Below, in pieces: positions 59,352 through 64,000 of a stretch of 64,000 nt of DNA. Made by a program: the position numbers and the translations under genes. Numbering within the stretch: position 1 is the first letter of the stretch; each line of letters starts with the position of its first letter. Under the pieces are notes generated by a model. The model made no database searches, was not told the origin of the DNA, and saw nothing but the letters and a program-made list of their open reading frames with translations. The DNA comes from Pseudomonadota bacterium (GTDB lineage: Bacteria > Pseudomonadota > Gammaproteobacteria > Steroidobacterales > Steroidobacteraceae), in contig JAKARC010000002.1 in the NCBI GenBank assembly GCA_021822385.1, positions 100,352-164,351 on the forward strand, in the 5' to 3' direction.

Positions 59352-60136
59352 GCACCGGGTGCGCACTCAACAGCGCGGTCTACGAAGGCAGGGTACGGCA
59401 CTGGCGTCTCGGGCCAAGCCGCCACGCTTTCGCCTACCGCATCGCCCAACTGTACCTCGACCTCGATGAGCTCGATCAGGCGTTCAGCGGACGCTGGCTG
59501 TGGTCGGTTAATCGGCACAACCTCGCGGAATTCCGCCGGACCGATTACCTGGGTCCGGCGTGCGTACCACTCGCCGAAGCCGCGCGCAACCTGGTAGAGC
59601 GTCGTACCGGCATGCGTCCGACCGGTGCCGTTCGTCTGCTCACACATCTGCGCTACGCCGGCTATGTCTTCAATCCCGTCAGCTTCTACTATTGCCATCA
59701 TCATGACGGGGCGCTCGCGGCAATCATCGCCGAAATCACCAACACGCCATGGAAAGAGCGTCACGCGTACGTACTGCCGATCACCGCCGCACACCGCCGC
59801 GGCGTGCTCTGGCAGTGGGACTTCGACAAGAGCTTCCACGTCTCGCCGTTCCTGCCGCTCGAGCGACAATACCAGTGGCGATTCAGCGCCCCCGCGTCGC
59901 GACTGCGGGTACACATGTCGGTGCAGCATGACGGGCAACCCGAGCTTGCGGCAAGCCTCGAACTGACACGGCAGCCACTGACCGCCGCAAGCCTCGCGCG
60001 CGTATTGTGGCGCTATCCGCTCATGAGCACACAAGTGATCGGCTCGATCTACTGGCAGGCACTGCGCCTGTGGTTGAAGCGCACCCCGATCTACGACCAT
60101 CCACAGACTTCGCATACGTCAAGAGGTACCCCATGA
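59348..60136 (+). CDS. DUF1365 protein
   Basis: 262 aa. Signature: YEGRVRHWRLGPSRHAFAYRIAQLYLDLDEL and the segment THLRYAGYVFNPVSFYYCHHHDGALAAIIAEITNTPW. DUF1365 proteins are a regular companion of Cfa and FAD oxidoreductases in ECF-regulated lipid operons; biochemical function unknown. Overlaps both neighbours by 4 bp. Confidence 0.93.
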   Translation: MSTGCALNSAVYEGRVRHWRLGPSRHAFAYRIAQLYLDLDELDQAFSGRWLWSVNRHNLAEFRRTDYLGPACVPLAEAARNLVERRTGMRPTGAVRLLTHLRYAGYVFNPVSFYYCHHHDGALAAIIAEITNTPWKERHAYVLPITAAHRRGVLWQWDFDKSFHVSPFLPLERQYQWRFSAPASRLRVHMSVQHDGQPELAASLELTRQPLTAASLARVLWRYPLMSTQVIGSIYWQALRLWLKRTPIYDHPQTSHTSRGTP

Positions 60137-61416
60137 ACACCGCCGCCGCCCTGCTGCCGCGGCCCCGGCTCGGCACGCTCGACCGAGTGTTGCGCGACCG
60201 GCTGCTCGCCAGACTCGCCGACTTGCAGTACGGCCGACTCGAATTCGAGGACGCCTGCGGCCGCGCCGTTCTCGGCACGAGCGGACCGGCCGTAACTCTA
60301 ACCGTACTCGCTCCAGCCTTTTATCGCGCCGTTGCCCTCGGCGGCAGCGTCGGCGCCGCCGAGGCGTACATGGACGGTCTGTGGCGCTGCTCGGCGGCCG
60401 ATCTCGACGAGTCGGCGGCACTCGTCGAACTCGTACGGTTGCTGGTGCGCAACCGGGCATTGCTTGATGGTCTCGAATCGGGCTGGGCCCGTCTTGCCGG
60501 GATCATCCGCACTGCATGGCACGCAACGCGCAATAACACCCGCGCTGGTAGCCGCCGCAACATCGCGGCACATTACGACTTGAGCAATGACTTCTTCGCA
60601 CTGTTTCTCTCGCCCGACATGATGTACTCCTCCGCGCTCTGGAGCGACGATGCCGATACGCTCGAGGCGGCCTCGATGCGCAAACTGGACGCGGTCTGCA
60701 CGCGCCTTCACCTCAGCCGCAACGATCACGTGCTCGAGATCGGCACCGGCTGGGGCGCCTTTGCGCTGCATGCCGCCAATCATTACGGCTGCCGCGTGAC
60801 CACCACGACTGTTTCGCGGCAACAATATGAACTCGCGCGCGCGCGGGTGCACGCCGCCGGACTGCAGGATCGCATCGAGGTGCGCTGCGACGACTACCGC
60901 GATCTGACTGGGCAATACGACAAGCTCGTCGCGATCGAGATGATCGAGGCCGTGGGGGCCGATCACCTGGAGGAATTCTTCGCCGCAATTGACCGGCTGC
61001 TGCTGCCGCACGGCGCGGCACTGCTGCAGGCGATCACCATCGAGGATCACCGCTACCGACAGGCCTTGAAGTCCGTGGATTTCATCAAGCGCCACGTCTT
61101 TCCGGGGAGCTTCATTCCCTCGGTACATGCCCTGCTCGCAGCCAAGACACGCGCGAGCGACCTGGCACTCGTCGCGTTCGAGGACTTCGGCGATTCCTAC
61201 GCGCGCACCCTCGCAGCCTGGCGCAGACGCTTCATGACCCGGCTCGGCGACGTGCGGGCCCTTGGCTTTGATGACCGATTCATCCGCTTGTGGGAATTCT
61301 ATCTTGCCTATTGTGAGGGCGGATTTCGTGAGCGTGCGCTTGGCGTTGCGCATCTGAAGTTCGTCAAGCCGCAGTGGCGCCATGGTCGCAGGGAGACCAG
61401 ACAGTGGTCGGGCTGA
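60133..61416 (+). CDS. cfa: cyclopropane-fatty-acyl-phospholipid synthase
   Basis: 427 aa from MNTAAALLP (ATGA overlap with DUF1365). SAM-binding LEIGTGWGAFALHAANHYGC and the family motifs MMYSSALW and FIKRHVFPGSFIPS, EFFAAIDRLLLPHG. Adds methylene or methyl groups from SAM across unsaturated acyl chains of phospholipids. An N-terminal Cfa extension (FYRAVALGGSVGAAEAYMDGLW) is present. Confidence 0.93.
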   Translation: MNTAAALLPRPRLGTLDRVLRDRLLARLADLQYGRLEFEDACGRAVLGTSGPAVTLTVLAPAFYRAVALGGSVGAAEAYMDGLWRCSAADLDESAALVELVRLLVRNRALLDGLESGWARLAGIIRTAWHATRNNTRAGSRRNIAAHYDLSNDFFALFLSPDMMYSSALWSDDADTLEAASMRKLDAVCTRLHLSRNDHVLEIGTGWGAFALHAANHYGCRVTTTTVSRQQYELARARVHAAGLQDRIEVRCDDYRDLTGQYDKLVAIEMIEAVGADHLEEFFAAIDRLLLPHGAALLQAITIEDHRYRQALKSVDFIKRHVFPGSFIPSVHALLAAKTRASDLALVAFEDFGDSYARTLAAWRRRFMTRLGDVRALGFDDRFIRLWEFYLAYCEGGFRERALGVAHLKFVKPQWRHGRRETRQWSG

Positions 61417-61937
61417 TAACCTTCATTGCCTACGAGATGGTATGGTTCGCCGCGGTCATCGGCGCCGGCCACGGCCGCGTCTGGCCCGCCATCGCGGCGG
61501 CCTGCGCGTTTGCCGCCTGGCGTCTGACCATCTCACGGCACCGCACCATCGACGCTCGGCTCCTCGCTGTCTCGCTGCTCCTCGGCTGCGCGCTCGAAGC
61601 CGTTTGGGTCGACAGCGGGCTGATTCGTGATGCTGCGGCATGGCCGCTCGCCATGGCTCCGGCGTGGCTGCTCGCGCTGTGGGCTGCATTCGGACTGACG
61701 ATCGTACCGCTGTTCCGCTACCTGCACGCGCGGCCCTGGCTCGCCGCTTTGCTCGGGGCAATTGGCGGACCGCTGTCATTCGCCGCGGCGGCGCGCGGCT
61801 GGCACGCCGTTGCCTTCCCAAGGCAGCCCTGGCCGACGTTGATTGCCCTCGGCGTCGGCTGGGCCATGGCGCTGCCCACACTGACGCTGCTCGCGCGCCG
61901 CTGGCTGCAGGCAGAGGCTGCACGGTGCCGCGCATGA
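61404..61937 (+). CDS. DUF2878 membrane protein
   Basis: 177 aa from a GTG that overlaps the end of cfa; a GTG at 61374 is an alternative. Hydrophobic throughout with roughly five helices (LITFIAYEMVWFAAVIGAGHG, LLAVSLLLGCALEAVWVDSG, APAWLLALWAAFGLTIVPLF). Matches DUF2878, a family of unknown function in Cfa operons. Confidence 0.85.
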   Translation: MVGLITFIAYEMVWFAAVIGAGHGRVWPAIAAACAFAAWRLTISRHRTIDARLLAVSLLLGCALEAVWVDSGLIRDAAAWPLAMAPAWLLALWAAFGLTIVPLFRYLHARPWLAALLGAIGGPLSFAAAARGWHAVAFPRQPWPTLIALGVGWAMALPTLTLLARRWLQAEAARCRA

Positions 61938-62725
61938 GCACCGCCGCCACCTTCGCTGTGCTCTGGAGCCTCGCGGCCCTGACCATGTGTTGTGGCTGGC
62001 TGTGGCAACGCCGACACCAGAATGCCGGCATCGCCGATGTGCTGTGGTCGGCGCTGCTCTGCTTCGCGGCACTGCTGTTCGCCGCAACCGGAACCGGAGC
62101 GCTCGCACCGCGTGTGCTGCTCGCCCTCCTCGGGGGCGGCTGGGCGCTGCGACTCGCGCTGCATATCGGTGCCCGCGTTCGCCGCGAAGCGGAAGACGGC
62201 CGCTATCAGTCGCTGCGCGCCCGCTGGCGAGGCGACCAGCGGCCCTGGTTCATTTTTTTCCAGATTCAAGCCCTATCGGTACCGCTGTTCGCTTTGCCGT
62301 TCGCTGCGGTCGCAAGCAACTCGCACCCAACGGCAGTCTGGCTTGCCATCGGAGCGCTCATCTGGCTCGCCGGGGTGTTCGGAGAGTCAATCGCCGACCG
62401 GCAGCTCGCCGGCTTTCGGGCTGAGCCATCGCAGCAGGGACGCACGTGCCGGCGGGGCCTGTGGCGTTATTCGCGTCACCCAAATTACTTCTTCGAATGG
62501 CTGCACTGGTTCGCTTACGTTGCCTGGGCGGTTGGCTCGCCACTTGCCGTGCTCGCTTGGCTCGGTCCCATCGTGATGTTCGTCTTTCTGCGCTATGTGA
62601 GCGGTGTGCCCTGGACCGAGCAACAGGCGTTGCGCTCGCGTGGCGAGGACTACCGTGCGTACCAGCGCAGCACCTCATGCTTCTTTCCCTGGTTTCCCCG
62701 GCGCACCCCTTCAGGAGGCGATTGA
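61934..62725 (+). CDS. DUF1295 steroid-5-alpha-reductase-like membrane protein
   Basis: 263 aa, ATGA overlap with DUF2878. Several helices and the 3-oxo-5-alpha-steroid 4-dehydrogenase/isoprenylcysteine-methyltransferase-like C-terminus GLWRYSRHPNYFFEWLHWFAY ... EDYRAYQRSTSCFFPWFP. DUF1295 enzymes reduce double bonds of lipids by analogy. Ends by overlapping the next start codon. Confidence 0.9.
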   Translation: MSTAATFAVLWSLAALTMCCGWLWQRRHQNAGIADVLWSALLCFAALLFAATGTGALAPRVLLALLGGGWALRLALHIGARVRREAEDGRYQSLRARWRGDQRPWFIFFQIQALSVPLFALPFAAVASNSHPTAVWLAIGALIWLAGVFGESIADRQLAGFRAEPSQQGRTCRRGLWRYSRHPNYFFEWLHWFAYVAWAVGSPLAVLAWLGPIVMFVFLRYVSGVPWTEQQALRSRGEDYRAYQRSTSCFFPWFPRRTPSGGD

Positions 62726-63822
62726 TGAGCACCGCATTGTCATACCCTGTCGAACTTGCCGTCGATCGGCCCGCCCCCGGACTTTTAGGACTTGCCGAGC
62801 GTGGACTGCTGCCCGATGCGCTCGTGCGCTTCGGCATCCGCCGCCTGTGCACCGATCGGCTGCGCGAGGAGCACCGCGGCGGTCTTGCCGCCGAAGCCCG
62901 GCGCTTCAACGAGCGCATCGCCGCTCTGCGCGCAAGCCCGGTCGCACTTCACACCGAGGCGGCCAATGCACAACACTACGAACTGCCACCGCCGTTCTTC
63001 ACGTTATGCCTGGGACCCCGCCTGAAATACTCCTGCTGTTATTTTCCGAACGGTGGCGAATCGCTGGCAGCTGCTGAAGATGCGATGCTCGAGCTATATG
63101 GTGAACGCGCCGAGCTCGCAGATGGCCAGAACATTCTCGAGCTCGGTTGCGGCTGGGGCTCGCTGACGCTGTGGATGGCCGAGCGCTTTCCTAATGCCCG
63201 CATCACAGCGGTATCGAACTCGAACGGACAGCGGCATCACATCGAGGCGCAATGTCAATTGCGTGGCTACACCAATGTTCGTGTGCTGACGCGCGACGTC
63301 AACTCACTCAGTCTTGAGACTGCCTCCTTTGATCGCTGCGTGTCTGTTGAAATGTTCGAACATGTGCGCAACTACGAGGTGCTCATGCAGCGCATTTCGC
63401 TTTGGCTCAGGCCCAGCGGCAAGTTGTTCACGCATCTGTTCGCGCACCGCACGCTGCTCTACCCTTTTGAAACCTCAGGAGCGGACAATTGGATGGGCCG
63501 GCATTTCTTCACCGGCGGACTGATGCCCTCCGCTGATACGCTGTTGCATTTTCAGTCCGCTCTCACCCTCGAGCAGCGCTGGCTCATTGATGGGACGCAT
63601 TATCAGCGCACCGCAAATCTATGGCTTGCACGTCAGGATGCGCATCGCGCCGAGGTCATGACGGTTCTCGGCGACGCCTACGGCGAGGCGGCCCGGCTCT
63701 GGTTCGGACGGTGGCGACTCTTCTGGATGGCCTGCGCCGAGCTGTTCGGTTACGCCGCGGGCGAGGAATGGCTGGTCGCACATTATCTCTTTGAAAAGTC
63801 AACCGCCGGAGTCCAGGCATGA
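62725..63822 (+). CDS. SAM-dependent Cfa/UfaM-like methyltransferase
   Basis: 365 aa from MSTALSYPV. SAM site ILELGCGWGSLTLWMAERFPNARITAVSNSNGQRHHIE; cysteine-containing YSCCYFPNGGESLAAAEDAML. It differs from the first Cfa of the operon (shorter, different N-terminus) and resembles the methyltransferase branch in ECF-controlled clusters that make methylated or furan-containing fatty acids. Exact product not assigned. Confidence 0.88.
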   Translation: MSTALSYPVELAVDRPAPGLLGLAERGLLPDALVRFGIRRLCTDRLREEHRGGLAAEARRFNERIAALRASPVALHTEAANAQHYELPPPFFTLCLGPRLKYSCCYFPNGGESLAAAEDAMLELYGERAELADGQNILELGCGWGSLTLWMAERFPNARITAVSNSNGQRHHIEAQCQLRGYTNVRVLTRDVNSLSLETASFDRCVSVEMFEHVRNYEVLMQRISLWLRPSGKLFTHLFAHRTLLYPFETSGADNWMGRHFFTGGLMPSADTLLHFQSALTLEQRWLIDGTHYQRTANLWLARQDAHRAEVMTVLGDAYGEAARLWFGRWRLFWMACAELFGYAAGEEWLVAHYLFEKSTAGVQA

Positions 63823-64000
63823 ACGTCCGACGCGTACTGGTCGCATTGCTCGCGGTACTCAGCCTGAGCGCCTGCCACGGCGCGGCTGCAGACAAGCCCA
63901 TCATTCCCGTCGCTCACGTCAATCTCAAGCGCTATATGGGGCGCTGGTACGTGATTGCCGCGATCCCCACCAGCATTGAGCGCAACGACTACAACCCCGT
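63819..64000 (+). CDS. lipocalin (Blc-like), 5' part only
   Basis: Starts with an ATGA overlap on the methyltransferase and runs off the window. The visible 60 residues have a signal/lipobox (VLSLSAC) and the lipocalin signature LKRYMGRWYVIAAIP (G-x-W). Bacterial lipocalins bind lipids and are stress-induced outer-membrane lipoproteins. Last visible gene of the lipid-modification operon. Confidence 0.85.
   Translation, partial: MNVRRVLVALLAVLSLSACHGAAADKPIIPVAHVNLKRYMGRWYVIAAIPTSIERNDYNP

Noticed and set aside
1-64000. CRISPR arrays, rRNA genes, insertion sequences, replication origin
   Set aside because: No regularly spaced repeats, rRNA signatures, transposase motifs or DnaA-box clusters were seen.

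Overview
This window is high-GC and carries the gammaproteobacterial order yebC-ruvC-ruvA-ruvB-ybgC-tolQRAB-pal-cpoB. About 26 kb of it is devoted to oxidation of reduced sulfur. It looks like a chromosomal segment of a gammaproteobacterial sulfur-oxidising chemolithotroph; Acidiferrobacter- or Ectothiorhodospira-like lineages would fit, but I cannot fix the genus from sequence alone. There is no rRNA, CRISPR array or insertion sequence that I can see.

Layout. 1-2300: the end of an integrated element, with a tyrosine integrase beside the 3' end of tRNA-Lys and degenerate membrane ORFs. 2300-11760 (minus strand): queC, queE, the Tol-Pal operon, ybgC, ruvBAC and an N-terminally truncated yebC. 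11.8-19.6 kb: relA on the plus strand, then sucA-sucB-lpd (2-oxoglutarate dehydrogenase complex) on the minus strand. 19.7-23.6 kb: a small membrane protein, tRNA-Arg(CCU), a diguanylate cyclase, an RlpA-like lipoprotein and a CHRD-domain protein. 23.7-27.6 kb: a Rieske oxygenase, a small unknown protein, an AurF-like diiron protein and a luciferase-like flavin monooxygenase.

27.6-41.6 kb (all minus strand) is the centrepiece. It is a complete sHdr-LbpA cluster: dsrE, hdrC1, hdrB1, hdrA, hyp, hdrC2, hdrB2, an extra small ORF, the lipoate-binding protein gene lbpA, an ArsR-type regulator with the two cysteines of the persulfide-sensing SqrR/sHdrR group, and lipT. Upstream lies a dedicated lipoate-assembly operon: an HDAC/AcuC-like deacylase, two radical-SAM (LipS-type) proteins, an sLpl lipoate ligase and a degenerate glutamine-amidotransferase-like protein. 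In current models, sulfane sulfur is passed by DsrE/TusA carriers to the Hdr-like complex and oxidised to sulfite with lipoyl-LbpA as cofactor protein. The lip genes make and attach that lipoate.

41.7-54.9 kb supplies the rest of the pathway. It holds dsrE2-tusA with a FadL-like outer-membrane channel and an OsmC-like protein. Next come a sigma-54 activator divergent from a dsrE-tusA-SQR-like-DUF1641 operon that has a recognisable -24/-12 promoter, and a LysR regulator divergent from aprM-aprB-aprA-sat (sulfite to APS to sulfate plus ATP). A metallophosphatase overlaps sat, and a CBS-domain protein follows. 55.6-64.0 kb: an ECF sigma/anti-sigma pair followed by a tightly overlapping lipid-modification operon (desaturase, FAD amine oxidase-like, DUF1365, cyclopropane synthase, DUF2878, DUF1295, second methyltransferase, lipocalin cut by the window edge), resembling membrane-lipid oxidative-stress regulons.

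The least explained items are the HDAC-like deacylase heading the lipoate operon, the catalytically dead GATase, the extra ORF between hdrB2 and lbpA, shared AT-rich operator-like motifs upstream of the sulfur operons, and the phosphoesterase translationally coupled to sat. All identifications come from reading motifs and remembered family sequences; no database search was run.
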